Below are positions 32,084-40,383 of a stretch of DNA of 64,000 bases, in pieces (within the stretch, counting starts at the first letter, position 1; the number at the start of each line of letters is the position of its first letter). The DNA lies in contig JACKLN010000001.1 in NCBI GenBank assembly GCA_024235855.1, positions 496,001 through 560,000 of the forward strand. The letters are read 5' to 3'. The translations under genes were made by a program, and so were the position numbers. This DNA comes from Burkholderiaceae bacterium. GTDB taxonomy: Bacteria > Pseudomonadota > Gammaproteobacteria > Burkholderiales > Burkholderiaceae_C. Under the pieces are notes generated by a model. It searched no databases, was not told the DNA's origin, and saw only the letters and a list, made by a program, of their open reading frames with translations.

Positions 32084-32114
32084 TTGACTTCAAGTGGACT
32101 TGAAGTTTGACACT
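32084..32114 (+). promoter_or_regulatory. SoxR-type promoter and operator for the VOC gene
   Basis: The 18-bp palindrome CTTCAAGTGGACTTGAAG (32088-32105) has perfect 8-bp arms and matches the soxS operator CCTCAAGTTAACTTGAGG at most positions. It sits between a -35 TTGACT (32084-32089) and a -10-like GACACT (32109-32114) spaced by 19 bp, the overlong spacer used by MerR-family activators. Confidence 0.85.
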
Positions 32115-32141
32115 GCCGGCTCCCGAATCAAGGAGCCCGAG

Positions 32142-32597
32142 ATGACCCCCCGACTGGAACATGCCAACCTCGCCGTGCGCGACATCGACGCCACGCTGCG
32201 CTTCCTGACCACCGCCCTGCCCGACTTCTGGCTGCGCTTCGACGGCGTGGACGACCAGGGCCGGCGCTGGGTGCACGTGGGCACCGACGAGGCCTACCTG
32301 GCGCTCTACCCCGCCAGCCACGAGCGCGCCGAGCGCTGGGTGCCGTATGCCGGCGCGCCGGGCGTGAACCACCTGGCCTTCGTGGTCGACGATGCCGAGG
32401 CGGTGCGCCAGCGGCTGGCTGCCGCGGGGTACCGCGACAGCACGGTGGCCAACCACCACCCGGCACGGCGCCGCGTCTACTTCCTGGACCCGGACGGCAA
32501 CGACTGGGAGTTCGTGCAGTACCTCAGCGCCGACCCGGGCCAGCGCCACGACTACGGCGATGCCCGGCCCTGGCCGGTCAGTGCCCCTCGAAGCTGA
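32142..32597 (+). CDS. VOC-family (glyoxalase/dioxygenase-fold) protein, SoxR target
   Basis: A 151-residue vicinal-oxygen-chelate protein. [18 protein letters not shown] opens the first beta-alpha-beta unit and [23 protein letters not shown] the second; [16 protein letters not shown] closes it. Candidate metal ligands are H9, H86-like and E142-like positions. An AAGGAG ribosome-binding site precedes the ATG at 32142. The SoxR operator directly upstream makes it the main SoxR target here, so a role against redox-cycling drugs or oxidised metabolites is likely. The last 20 bp overlap the end of apt on the other strand. Confidence 0.85.
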   Translation: MTPRLEHANLAVRDIDATLRFLTTALPDFWLRFDGVDDQGRRWVHVGTDEAYLALYPASHERAERWVPYAGAPGVNHLAFVVDDAEAVRQRLAAAGYRDSTVANHHPARRRVYFLDPDGNDWEFVQYLSADPGQRHDYGDARPWPVSAPRS

Positions 32598-33147
32598 CCA
32601 GCGAGAACACCGGCACGCCAGCCGCCTTCAGCCGTGCCGAGCCGCCGAGTTCCGGCAGGTCGACGATGGCGGCCACCTCCACCACCTCGGCGCCCAGGCG
32701 CTGCAGCAGCTTGTGGCCGGCGAGCATGGTGCCGCCGGTGGCGATGAGGTCGTCGATCAGCACCACGCGCTCGCCGGGTTTCACGGCGTCGGTGTGCACC
32801 TCCACCGTGGCGCTGCCGTATTCGAGTTCGTAGGTCTCCTCGAAGGTGGCGAACGGCAGCTTGCCCTTCTTGCGGATGGGCACGAAGCCGATGCCCAGCT
32901 CGTAGGCCACCACCGAGCCGATGATGAAGCCGCGCGCGTCCAGCCCGGCGATGGCCGCCGGACGGGCGTCGAAGTAGCGGTGCACGAACTGGTCGATGAG
33001 CACCCGGAACACGCGCGGGTTGGCCAGCAGCGTGGTGATGTCGCGGAACATCACGCCCGGTGCCGGCCAGTCGGGCACGGTGCGGATGTGGGCGCGGATG
33101 TAGTCCGCGGGTGCAACCTGGTGTTCGGCGGGGATGTCGGCGGCCAT
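32578..33147 (-). CDS. apt: Adenine phosphoribosyltransferase
   Basis: The enzyme salvages adenine with PRPP to form AMP. The 189-residue protein shows [18 protein letters not shown] near 24-41, [30 protein letters not shown] near 68-97 and the PRPP loop [14 protein letters not shown] near 127-140. The ATG at 33147 is preceded by GACAAT ending 6 nt upstream on the same strand, with no Shine-Dalgarno. The 3' end overlaps the VOC gene by 20 bp. Confidence 0.95.
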   Translation of the reverse strand: MAADIPAEHQVAPADYIRAHIRTVPDWPAPGVMFRDITTLLANPRVFRVLIDQFVHRYFDARPAAIAGLDARGFIIGSVVAYELGIGFVPIRKKGKLPFATFEETYELEYGSATVEVHTDAVKPGERVVLIDDLIATGGTMLAGHKLLQRLGAEVVEVAAIVDLPELGGSARLKAAGVPVFSLVSFEGH

Positions 33148-33153
33148 GCCGCG

Positions 33154-33159
33154 ATTGTC
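33154..33159 (-). promoter_or_regulatory. -10-like GACAAT, leaderless start of apt
   Basis: On the minus strand GACAAT ends 6 nt before the apt ATG, so transcription would start at the codon itself. Confidence 0.4.
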
Positions 33160-33171
33160 GGCCGCCGCGGC

Positions 33172-33729
33172 TCAGGTCGGCATGCGGGCGATCACCTGCA
33201 CGGCGCCGTCGGGGCCGGCGCGGAGCACGAAGCCTTCGCCGCTGCTGCCGCCACTGCCGGCGAGGTCCTGCAGCACGAAGTTGTGCGTCACCCAGGCCTC
33301 GAACTGCCCGGGCGGCACGGCGACCAGCGCGGCGCGCAGGCCGGGCACCCGTCGCGCGTTGACGGCGTCGCTGCTGCCGCGCGGGGAACCCAGCAGGTCC
33401 CAGCGCTCGGCGCGGCCGAAGGCGAGCTCGGCGGTGTCCACGCAGCGGCACCAGGGGCTGCTGCGCACGCGTGCCGGGGTCAGCCGGCGCGCCCGGAACC
33501 ACTCGCCGATGCGGCGGGCCTGGGCCCGGCCTTCGTCGTTGAGGTTGCGCTGGGTGCGGCAGTCGTCGACGCGGAACTCGGGCGGGTCGAAGGTGCCCGG
33601 GGCCAGCGCGTGGCGGAAGGCGATGACGCAGCCGCCGGCGGCCAGCAGCGCGGCGATGTCGGGTTCCGACCGGGCGCGGACGAGGGAAGGCGCCGCCAGG
33701 GTGGCGGCCAGCAGGGTACGGCGATGCAT
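33172..33729 (-). CDS. Exported histidine-phosphatase-like protein
   Basis: A 185-residue protein with a short Arg-rich signal (MHRRTLLAATLAAPSLVRA). The phosphohistidine motif is seen as FRHALAPG (RHA in place of the usual RHG) near residue 39, RSSPWCRCVDTA near 90 supplies the second arginine and THNFVLQDL near 147 the second histidine. It therefore belongs to the histidine phosphatase superfamily, branch 1/2-like and secreted. Substrate unknown. The stop of the antiporter gene upstream is only 4 bp away, suggesting one transcript. Confidence 0.72.
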   Translation of the reverse strand: MHRRTLLAATLAAPSLVRARSEPDIAALLAAGGCVIAFRHALAPGTFDPPEFRVDDCRTQRNLNDEGRAQARRIGEWFRARRLTPARVRSSPWCRCVDTAELAFGRAERWDLLGSPRGSSDAVNARRVPGLRAALVAVPPGQFEAWVTHNFVLQDLAGSGGSSGEGFVLRAGPDGAVQVIARMPT

Positions 33730-33733
33730 GGGC

Positions 33734-35734
33734 TCAGCCCTTCAACAGCTTGGCTTCGGCCAGTGCCAGTGGTTCGGGCAGGCCGGACAGCACCAGCGTA
33801 TCGCCGGCGGCCAGCACGTGGCCGTCGTCCGGCGGCAAGACCTCACCGCTGGCGCGGCGAAGCTTGGCCACGCTCACGCCCATCGGCGTGAGCAGCAGGT
33901 CGCCCAGCGGCTGGCCGACGCTCACCGCCGCCGGCGGCAGCGTCACGCTGGACAGGCGCACCTGCTGCAGTTCATCGGCGGTGTCGTCGTCACGGCCGTG
34001 GAACCAGCCGCGCAACAGCGTGTAGCGGGCGTCGCGCGCCTCCTGCACCACGCGGATCACCTTGCGCATCGGCACGCCCACCAGCGCCAGCGCGTGGCTG
34101 GCCAGCATCAGGCTGCCCTCGATGGCCTCGGGCACGACGGCCATGGCGCCGGCGGCGCGCAGGCGTTCCATGTCGCTGTCGTCGATGGTGCGCACCAGCA
34201 CCGGCACCGCCGGCGCGTGCTCGCGCACCAGGCGCAGGATCTTCAGCGCCGACGGCGTATCGGGGTAGCTGACCACCACCGCGTTGGCGCGCGCCAGCCC
34301 GGCGGCCATCAGGCTCTGCAGCCGGGCGGCGTCACCGTAGACCACGCTCTGGCCGGCGGCGGCGGCCTGGCGCACGCGGTCGGGGTCCAGGTCCAGCGCC
34401 ATGTAGGGGATCTGCTGCGTCTCCAGCAGGCGCGCCAGGTTCTGGCCGCTGCGGCCGAAGCCGCAGATGATCACGTGCTTCTCGGTGCGGATGGCCTTCT
34501 TGGCGATGGTGGTCAGCGCCACCGACTGCATCAGCCAGTCGCTGGCCACCAGGCGTGAGACCACGCGGTTGGCATTCATGATCAGGAACGGCGTGGCCAG
34601 CATCGACAGCACCATGCTGGCCAGCACCGGGCTCATCCACTCCGGCGCCACCAGGCCGCCGTCGGCGCCCAGCGTCAGCAGCACGAAGCCGAACTCGCCG
34701 GCCTGCGCCAGGTACAGCCCGGTGCGCACCGCCACGCCGGGCGCAGCGCGGAAGGCGTAGGCCAGCATCGCGATCAGCGCGCCCTTGGCCACCACCGGGA
34801 TGGTGGTCAGCAGCAGCACCAGCACCCACTGGTCGAGCACCGGCCGCCAGTCCAGCTTCATGCCGATGGTGATGAAGAACAGGCCGAGCAGCACGTCGTG
34901 GAAGGGCCGGATGTCGGTCTCCACCTGGTGCTTGTACTCCGTCTCGGCGATCAGCATGCCGGCGATGAAGGCGCCCAGCGCCAGCGACAGGCCGGCGTGT
35001 TCGGTCAGATAGGCCAGGCCCAGCGTGATCAGCAGCAGGTTGAGCACGAAGAGCTCGTCGCTCTTGCGCCGGGCCACCAGCGTGAGCCACCAGCGCATCA
35101 CGCGCTGGCCGCCGGTGAGCAGGATGGCCAGCAGCACCGCGGCCTTGACCATGGCCAGGCCGATGGCCATGGCCAGGTCGGTGCCGCTGGCGTGCAGCGC
35201 CGGCACCAGCACCAGCAGCGGCACCACCGCCAGGTCCTGGAACAGCAGGATGCCCATCACGCGGCGGCCGTGCTCGCTTTCCAGCTCCAGCCGCTCGGCC
35301 ATCAGCTTGCCGACGATGGCGGTGGACGACATCGCGATCGCCGCGCCCAGCACCACGGCGCCGCGCCACGACATCTCCCAGCTCTGCCCGGTGATGGCCT
35401 GCCAGGCGAACACCAGCATCACGTGGCCGGCCAGCGTGCCCAGCATGGTCAGCGCCACCTGCGACAGCCCGAGGCCGAACACGAGCGTGCGCATGCTCTT
35501 GAGCTTGGGCAGGTTGAATTCCAGCCCGATCACGAACATCAGGAACACGACACCGAACTCGGCCAGGTAGCGCACGCTGGCGCTGTCCTGAGCCAGCGCC
35601 AGCGCGTTCGGGCCGATCAGCACGCCCACCACCAGGTAGCCCAGCACCGGCGGCAGCTTCAGCGTGCGGAAGTACACCACCGCGAGCACGGCGGCGACGA
35701 GATAGAGCAGGACGAGTTCGAGGGTGCTGGCCAT
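33734..35734 (-). CDS. CPA2-family cation:proton antiporter, Kef/YbaL type with RCK domains
   Basis: A 666-residue protein from the ATG at 35734 (a GTG seven codons upstream is possible). The first about 390 residues form twelve to thirteen membrane segments of a CPA2 exchanger (LVVGVLIGPNAL, GAFIAGMLIAETEYKHQVE). A TrkA-N/RCK nucleotide-binding domain follows (HVIICGFGRSGQNLARLLE) and a TrkA-C domain ends the protein. It probably exchanges K+ or Na+ for H+ under nucleotide or glutathione control, as KefB/KefC do. It is divergent from kdsD; no KefF/G ancillary gene is present. Confidence 0.9.
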   Translation of the reverse strand: MASTLELVLLYLVAAVLAVVYFRTLKLPPVLGYLVVGVLIGPNALALAQDSASVRYLAEFGVVFLMFVIGLEFNLPKLKSMRTLVFGLGLSQVALTMLGTLAGHVMLVFAWQAITGQSWEMSWRGAVVLGAAIAMSSTAIVGKLMAERLELESEHGRRVMGILLFQDLAVVPLLVLVPALHASGTDLAMAIGLAMVKAAVLLAILLTGGQRVMRWWLTLVARRKSDELFVLNLLLITLGLAYLTEHAGLSLALGAFIAGMLIAETEYKHQVETDIRPFHDVLLGLFFITIGMKLDWRPVLDQWVLVLLLTTIPVVAKGALIAMLAYAFRAAPGVAVRTGLYLAQAGEFGFVLLTLGADGGLVAPEWMSPVLASMVLSMLATPFLIMNANRVVSRLVASDWLMQSVALTTIAKKAIRTEKHVIICGFGRSGQNLARLLETQQIPYMALDLDPDRVRQAAAAGQSVVYGDAARLQSLMAAGLARANAVVVSYPDTPSALKILRLVREHAPAVPVLVRTIDDSDMERLRAAGAMAVVPEAIEGSLMLASHALALVGVPMRKVIRVVQEARDARYTLLRGWFHGRDDDTADELQQVRLSSVTLPPAAVSVGQPLGDLLLTPMGVSVAKLRRASGEVLPPDDGHVLAAGDTLVLSGLPEPLALAEAKLLKG

Positions 35735-35781
35735 GAGGTCGGCGAAGGCGGGCACGGCCCTCGTGGATCCCGGCCGCCTCC

Positions 35782-35787
35782 TAGAAT
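35782..35787 (+). promoter_or_regulatory. -10-like TAGAAT, leaderless start of kdsD
   Basis: TAGAAT ends 6 nt before the kdsD ATG at 35794 and no Shine-Dalgarno can fit between. The predicted start point coincides with the start codon. Confidence 0.5.
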
Positions 35788-35793
35788 CACCCG

Positions 35794-36780
35794 ATGCTAA
35801 GTCACGGCATCGACGCCGACCGCGTGCGCGCGCTCGCCGCCCAGACCTTCGAGATCGAGGCCAGGGCGCTGCAGGGCCTGGCCGCGCGGCAGGGCGACGG
35901 CTTCGTCGGCGCGGTGCAGGCCATGTTCGCTTGCCGCGGGCGGGTGATCGTGATGGGCATGGGTAAGAGCGGGCATGTCGGACGCAAGATCGCGGCCACG
36001 CTGGCGTCCACCGGCACGCCGGCCTTCTTCGTGCACCCGGCCGAGGCCAGCCACGGCGACCTGGGCATGGTGCAGCCGGGCGACGTGGTGCTGGCCATCA
36101 GCCACAGCGGCGAGAGCGACGAGCTCGGCGCCATCGTGCCGGCCATGCGGCGCCTGGGCGTGGTGCTGGTGGCGATGACCGGCCGGGCCGACTCCACGCT
36201 GGCCCGCCATGCCGACCACGTGGTGGTCAGCGCGGTCGACCAGGAGGCCTGCCCGCTGAACCTGGCGCCCACGGCCAGCACGGCGGCGCAGATGGCGCTG
36301 GGTGACGCGCTGGCCGTGGCCTTGCTCGATGCCCGCGGCTTCCGCGAGGACGACTTCGCGCGTTCCCACCCGGGCGGCGCGCTGGGCCGCAAGCTGCTGA
36401 TGCACGTGCGCGACCTGATGCGCCACGGCGACGCCGTGCCACGCGTCGCGCCCGAGGCCAGCTTCCACGCGCTGCTGCGCGAGATGACGGGCAAGGGCCT
36501 GGGCTTCGCGGCGGTGGTGGATGCGCAGGGCCGGCCGGCCGGCATCTTCACCGACGGCGACCTGCGCCGCCTGATCGAGCGCGGGGCGGACCTGCGTGCG
36601 TTGCTCGCGGCCGAGGTGATGCACGCGTCACCGAAGCTGGTGCGCGACGATGCGCTGGCCGTCGACGCCGCGGCCGTGATGGAACAGCACCGCGTCACCA
36701 GCGTGCTGGTGGTGGACGCCGCCGGCCTGCTGGTGGGCGCGCTGAACTCCAACGACCTGATGCGGGCGAAGGTGATCTGA
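35794..36780 (+). CDS. kdsD: D-arabinose-5-phosphate isomerase
   Basis: The enzyme converts ribulose 5-phosphate to arabinose 5-phosphate, the first step to KDO of lipopolysaccharide. The 328-residue KpsF/GutQ-type protein has a SIS domain (VIVMGMGKSGHVGRKIAATLASTGTPAFF, HPAEASHGDLGM, ISHSGESDE) in its first 200 residues and two CBS domains after it (FTDGDLRRLIERG). The kdsC start overlaps the stop by one base, and kdsD-kdsC-lptC form one transcript. Confidence 0.94.
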   Translation: MLSHGIDADRVRALAAQTFEIEARALQGLAARQGDGFVGAVQAMFACRGRVIVMGMGKSGHVGRKIAATLASTGTPAFFVHPAEASHGDLGMVQPGDVVLAISHSGESDELGAIVPAMRRLGVVLVAMTGRADSTLARHADHVVVSAVDQEACPLNLAPTASTAAQMALGDALAVALLDARGFREDDFARSHPGGALGRKLLMHVRDLMRHGDAVPRVAPEASFHALLREMTGKGLGFAAVVDAQGRPAGIFTDGDLRRLIERGADLRALLAAEVMHASPKLVRDDALAVDAAAVMEQHRVTSVLVVDAAGLLVGALNSNDLMRAKVI

Positions 36781-37358
36781 TGGCCGGGTCCAGCTTTCCG
36801 CCGCAGGTGCTGCTGGCGGCCCAGGGCGCGAACCCGGGACGCATCGGCCTGCGGGCCGCGATCTTCGACGTCGACGGCGTGCTCACCGATGGCCGCCTCT
36901 ACATCGGCGAGGCTGGCGAGACCGTCAAGGCCTTCTCCACGCTGGACGGCCACGGCCTGAAGCTGCTGGCGATGGCCGGCATCGTGCCGATGGTGGTGAC
37001 GGGGCGCGATTCACCCGCCGTGCGCCGCCGGCTGGCCGACCTGGGCCTGCAGCACGCCGCTTTCGGTGCCCACGACAAGGTGGCCGCGGCCGAAGCGCTG
37101 CTGGCGCCGCTGGGCATCGCCTGGGGCGAGGTGGGCGTGATCGGCGACGACTGGCCCGACCTGCCGTTGTTCGCCCGCGCCGCCTTCGCCTGCGCGCCGG
37201 CCAATGCCCATGGCGAGGTCCAGGCTCGCGCCGCCTACGTGACCCGCGCCGCGGGCGGACACGGCGCGGCACGCGAGTTCTGCGACCTGCTGCTGATGGC
37301 CGCCGGCCGCTACGCCGCGCTGCTGGCCGACGTGACCGGCACGCTGGACGCGCGCTGA
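36780..37358 (+). CDS. kdsC: 3-deoxy-D-manno-octulosonate 8-phosphate phosphatase
   Basis: HAD-family phosphatase releasing KDO from KDO 8-phosphate; 192 residues, tetrameric in the family. Motif I is FDVDGVLTDGRLYIG (residues about 24-38), motif II VVTGRDS near 77-83 and motif IV VIGDDWPDLPL near 119-129. It has no cap domain, as usual for the family. The ATG overlaps the kdsD stop and lptC follows after 13 bp. Confidence 0.94.
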   Translation: MAGSSFPPQVLLAAQGANPGRIGLRAAIFDVDGVLTDGRLYIGEAGETVKAFSTLDGHGLKLLAMAGIVPMVVTGRDSPAVRRRLADLGLQHAAFGAHDKVAAAEALLAPLGIAWGEVGVIGDDWPDLPLFARAAFACAPANAHGEVQARAAYVTRAAGGHGAAREFCDLLLMAAGRYAALLADVTGTLDAR

Positions 37359-37371
37359 AGGCGGCACCGGC

Positions 37372-38040
37372 ATGGCCGTCGAGATCCAGCTGCCGGACCT
37401 GCCGGAGATCGCCATCGGCGGCGAGCGCCGGGCGCCGGCCCGGCACCGCCAGCCGTGGCACCTGCGCTGGCGCGATGCGCTCGTCAGCTACCTGCCGCTG
37501 CTGCTGATGGGCGCGCTGGCGCTGGCCACGTGGTGGCTGGTCAAGAACACCCCGGTGGCGCCGGCGCCGCGCGAGGCGGTGGTCGAGACCGGCGAGCCGG
37601 ACTACACGATGCGCAGCTTCGTGCTGCAGCGTTACGCGCCCGACGGCCGCGAGACCGCTCGGCTGGAGGGTCGCGAGCTGCGCCACTACCCGGGTGACGG
37701 CCGCATCGAGATCGATGCGCTGCTGCTGCGCGCCTTCCTGCCCGACGGCCGGGTGATCACGGCCACCGCCAGCCGCGCCGTCAGCAACGACGGCGCGACC
37801 GAGCTGCAGCTGCAGGGTGGCGCCGAGGTGCTGGGCACCGACAGCGGCGGCCAGCCGGTGGAGATCCGCAGCGACTTTCTCCATGCCTTCATCGAGACCG
37901 AGGTGGTGCAGACGCACCTGCCGGTCACCGTGAAGCAGGGTCCGAACCAGCTGCGCGCCGGTGGCCTGCGCTACGACGGCCAGAAGCGCGTCCTGCAGTT
38001 CGACGGGCCGGTGCGGGCGTCGCTGTCCACGCCGAGGTGA
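37372..38040 (+). CDS. lptC: LPS export ABC transporter periplasmic protein LptC
   Basis: A bitopic inner-membrane protein that passes LPS from LptB2FG to LptA. The 222-residue protein has a cytoplasmic N terminus of about 35 residues, one membrane segment (YLPLLLMGALALATWWLV, about residues 40-57) and a periplasmic beta-jellyroll with TMRSFVLQRYAPDGRETARLEGRELRHYPGDG and ATASRAVSNDGATELQLQGGAEV. The N-terminal extension is longer than in E. coli. The usual next genes, lptA and lptB, are missing here; a short-chain dehydrogenase gene follows after 4 bp. Confidence 0.9.
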   Translation: MAVEIQLPDLPEIAIGGERRAPARHRQPWHLRWRDALVSYLPLLLMGALALATWWLVKNTPVAPAPREAVVETGEPDYTMRSFVLQRYAPDGRETARLEGRELRHYPGDGRIEIDALLLRAFLPDGRVITATASRAVSNDGATELQLQGGAEVLGTDSGGQPVEIRSDFLHAFIETEVVQTHLPVTVKQGPNQLRAGGLRYDGQKRVLQFDGPVRASLSTPR

Positions 38041-38044
38041 TCCC

Positions 38045-38836
38045 ATGAACGACCCCGCCCCCCTCGTCTTCATCACCGGTGCCTCCAGCGGCATCGGCCA
38101 GGCGCTCGCGCTGCGCTACGCCCAGGCCGGCTGGCGGCTGGCGCTGGTGGCCCGCCGCGAGGACGCGCTGCGCGACTGGGCGCGGGCCCAGGGCCTGGGG
38201 CCCGAGCGCTGCGGCATCTACGCCGCCGACGTGGCCGACGTCGACCGCATCGTGGCTGCCGGCCAGGCCTGCCTCGCGGCGCAAGGCCTGCCCGACGTGG
38301 TGATCGCCAACGCCGGCATCAGCGTCGGCATGGACACCGCCGAGCGCGACGACCTGGACGTGATGCGCGAGACCTTCGCCACCAACAACACCGGCATGGC
38401 GGCCACCTTCCACCCGTTCATGGCGGCGATGCGGGCGCAGCGCCGGGGCACGCTGGTGGGCATCGCCAGCGTGGCGGCCATCCGGGGCCTGCCCGGCCAC
38501 GCCGCGTACTGCGCCAGCAAGGCCGCGGTGGTGGCCTATTGCGAAAGCCTGCGCGGGGAGTGCCGGCCGTTCGGCATGAAGGTGGTGACGCTGCTGCCGG
38601 GCTACATCGCCACGCCGCTGACGGCAAAGAACCCGTACCCGATGCCGTTCCTGATGAAGCCGGAGGACTTTGCCGACCAGGCCTTCCGCGCCATCGGGGC
38701 CGGCGCGAGCTACCGCGTGATCCCGTGGCCCATGGCCGTCGTGGCCAAGCTGCTGCGCATGCTGCCGAACCCGCTGTTCGACCGGGCCTTCGCAGGGCGG
38801 GGGCGCAAGCCGCGCCGCCCGGCGAAGACGGGGTAG
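38045..38836 (+). CDS. Short-chain dehydrogenase/reductase
   Basis: A 263-residue classical SDR. The cofactor loop ITGASSGIGQA is at residues 10-20, NAG at about 89-91, the catalytic Ser in GIASVAAI near 140 and YCASK near 157-161. The C terminus is Arg-rich. ARREDAL after the second strand suggests NADP(H). It follows lptC by 4 bp and is probably co-transcribed with the KDO/LPS genes, though no LPS role is established. Confidence 0.88.
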   Translation: MNDPAPLVFITGASSGIGQALALRYAQAGWRLALVARREDALRDWARAQGLGPERCGIYAADVADVDRIVAAGQACLAAQGLPDVVIANAGISVGMDTAERDDLDVMRETFATNNTGMAATFHPFMAAMRAQRRGTLVGIASVAAIRGLPGHAAYCASKAAVVAYCESLRGECRPFGMKVVTLLPGYIATPLTAKNPYPMPFLMKPEDFADQAFRAIGAGASYRVIPWPMAVVAKLLRMLPNPLFDRAFAGRGRKPRRPAKTG

Positions 38837-38867
38837 CGCCTCGATCGCAGCGACGGACGGCGTGATG

Positions 38868-38893
38868 AAAAAAGGCCCTGCTCAGCAGGGCCT
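38868..38893 (-). terminator. Rho-independent terminator after the RRM-protein gene
   Basis: On the minus strand AGGCCCTGCT and AGCAGGGCCT form a 10-bp inverted repeat with G+C-rich arms, followed by a run of six U (complement of 38868-38873). It lies 37 bp after the stop of the RNA-binding-protein gene, and could also stop transcription from the SDR gene weakly. Confidence 0.85.
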
Positions 38894-38929
38894 CTTCTCA
38901 TCGCTGGCGCGCGTGGCGCCAGCGCGGGC

Positions 38930-39460
38930 TCAGTAGCCGTTGTCGCCGCCGTAGCCGCCACCGCCGCCACGGCCACCGCGGTCGCCACCACCGTAGCCGC
39001 CACGGCCACCGCCGCCACCGCCGTAGCCGCCGCGACCACCACCGCCGCCGCCGTAGGGGCTGCGGCCACCGCCACCGCCGCCGTAGCCGCCGCGGTCACC
39101 ACCACCGCCGCCACCGCCGTAGCCACCGCCACCACCGTAGCCGCCACGGCCACCGCCGCCGCCACCGTAGCCGCCACCACCACCGCCGCCGCCGAAGCCG
39201 CCGGCCCGCGGCTCACGCGGGCGCGCTTCGTTGACGACGATCGCGCGGCCCTCGAGGGCCTGGCCGTTCATGCCGTTGATGGCGGCCTGCGCCTCGGCGT
39301 CGGAACCCATCTCGACGAAGCCGAAGCCCTTCGAGCGGCCGGTGTCGCGGTCCATCATGACCTTGGCCGACGTCACGGTGCCGAATTGCGCGAACGCCTG
39401 CTGGAGGGAATCGTCGCGCACCGAATAAGCGAGGTTGCCGACGTACAGTTTGTTGCCCAC
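38930..39460 (-). CDS. RRM RNA-binding protein with glycine-rich (RGG-like) tail
   Basis: A 176-residue protein of the bacterial glycine-rich RRM group, related to cyanobacterial Rbp cold-induced proteins. RNP2 is LYVGNL (residues 5-10) and RNP1 KGFGFVEM (about 44-51). From residue about 85 the chain is Gly/Tyr/Arg repeats of GGYGGGGGGR type, a disordered RNA-binding and possibly phase-separating tail. The start codon is GTG at 39460, giving MGNKLYVGNL; no ATG is near. A promoter at 39577-39606 gives a leader of about 110 nt. It ends in a strong terminator. Confidence 0.92.
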   Translation of the reverse strand: MGNKLYVGNLAYSVRDDSLQQAFAQFGTVTSAKVMMDRDTGRSKGFGFVEMGSDAEAQAAINGMNGQALEGRAIVVNEARPREPRAGGFGGGGGGGGYGGGGGGRGGYGGGGGYGGGGGGGDRGGYGGGGGGRSPYGGGGGGRGGYGGGGGGRGGYGGGDRGGRGGGGGYGGDNGY

Positions 39461-39576
39461 GGGGAAGCCCTTAACTCAAGAAACAAGAAAACCAATGTCG
39501 TGCTTCAACCCGGCGTGAACAGACTCGCGGTCGATTCGGGAGCGATCAGGTGCGGCATACGGACACAGGAAATTCC

Positions 39577-39606
39577 ATTATGGGACCGCCTATGCGCATC
39601 TTGCAA
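39577..39606 (-). promoter_or_regulatory. Sigma-70-like promoter of the RRM-protein gene
   Basis: On the minus strand TTGCAA (39601-39606) and CATAAT (39577-39582) are separated by 18 bp. The start would be near 39569, leaving a leader of about 110 nt before the GTG, as is usual for cold-induced genes. A TTGACA lies just upstream (39610-39615). Confidence 0.45.
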
Positions 39607-39729
39607 AGGTGTCAAGCCGGAACTGTCGTTTTTGCGCCCGAGGATTTTCCCGGGGCGCGTCTCCCGATGGTGGGCGGGGCACCGATGCAGTGCGCGGCGG
39701 GTCGCCAACGTGCCCTGCAGGCGTGCGCT

Positions 39730-39735
39730 TAGCAT
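39730..39735 (+). promoter_or_regulatory. -10-like TAGCAT, leaderless start of marC
   Basis: TAGCAT ends 6 nt before the ATG at 39742 with no Shine-Dalgarno between, the same arrangement as at 12309. Confidence 0.45.
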
Positions 39736-39741
39736 CGCGTC

Positions 39742-40383
39742 ATGGATCTGCTCAAGCCGCTGATCGCGTTGCTGGCGATCGTCAACCCGGTCGGCGTGCT
39801 GCCCTTCTTCATCCACTTCACGCAGGCCTTCTCGCCGGCGCAACGTCGCCAGACGATCCGGGTGAGCGCGATGGCCGCCGGCCTGGTGGTGGCCGTCAGC
39901 GCGCTGGCCGGCACCAAGATCATCGCCTTCTTCGGCATCTCGATCGCGTCGTTCCAGGTCGGCGGTGGCACGCTGCTGCTGATCAGTGCGCTGCAGATGC
40001 TCAATGCCCAACCGGCCGAATCCAAGCCCAGCGACGCCACCGAGGGTCGCGAGAAGGCCGAGGCCGGCGCCAGCATCGCCGTGGTGCCGCTGACCATCCC
40101 GCTGCTCACCGGGCCGGCGACGATCTCGACCATGGTGATCTACGCCGAGCGCACCCGCCACTGGTGGGAACAGGCCGTGCTGGTGGGCTACGGGCTGGTG
40201 GTGGCGCTGGTGACCTTCGCGGTGTTCACGCTGTCGGGCCGCATCGCACGCTTCATCGGGCGCACCGGCATCAATGTGATGACGCGCTTGATGGGCCTGA
40301 TCCTGGCGGCGCTGGCGGTGGAGATCATGGCCGACGGCCTGAGCCAGCTGTTCCCCGTGCTGCAGACGAGGCTGGTGCGATGA
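39742..40383 (+). CDS. MarC-family integral membrane protein
   Basis: A 213-residue protein with about six membrane segments. LIALLAIVNPVGVLPFFIHFT (residues about 7-27) and VPLTIPLLTGPATISTMVIYAER (about 114-136) are the conserved repeats of the MarC/UPF0056 family. A soluble loop of about 25 residues lies between the halves. The function of the family is unknown; the old link to antibiotic resistance has not held. Its stop overlaps the next start by four bases (ATGA). Confidence 0.88.
   Translation: MDLLKPLIALLAIVNPVGVLPFFIHFTQAFSPAQRRQTIRVSAMAAGLVVAVSALAGTKIIAFFGISIASFQVGGGTLLLISALQMLNAQPAESKPSDATEGREKAEAGASIAVVPLTIPLLTGPATISTMVIYAERTRHWWEQAVLVGYGLVVALVTFAVFTLSGRIARFIGRTGINVMTRLMGLILAALAVEIMADGLSQLFPVLQTRLVR

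Noticed and set aside
38935..39200. Repeated short units resembling a CRISPR or satellite array
   Set aside because: The repetition is codon-level Gly/Tyr/Arg repetition of the RRM protein tail. There are no constant repeats with unique spacers.
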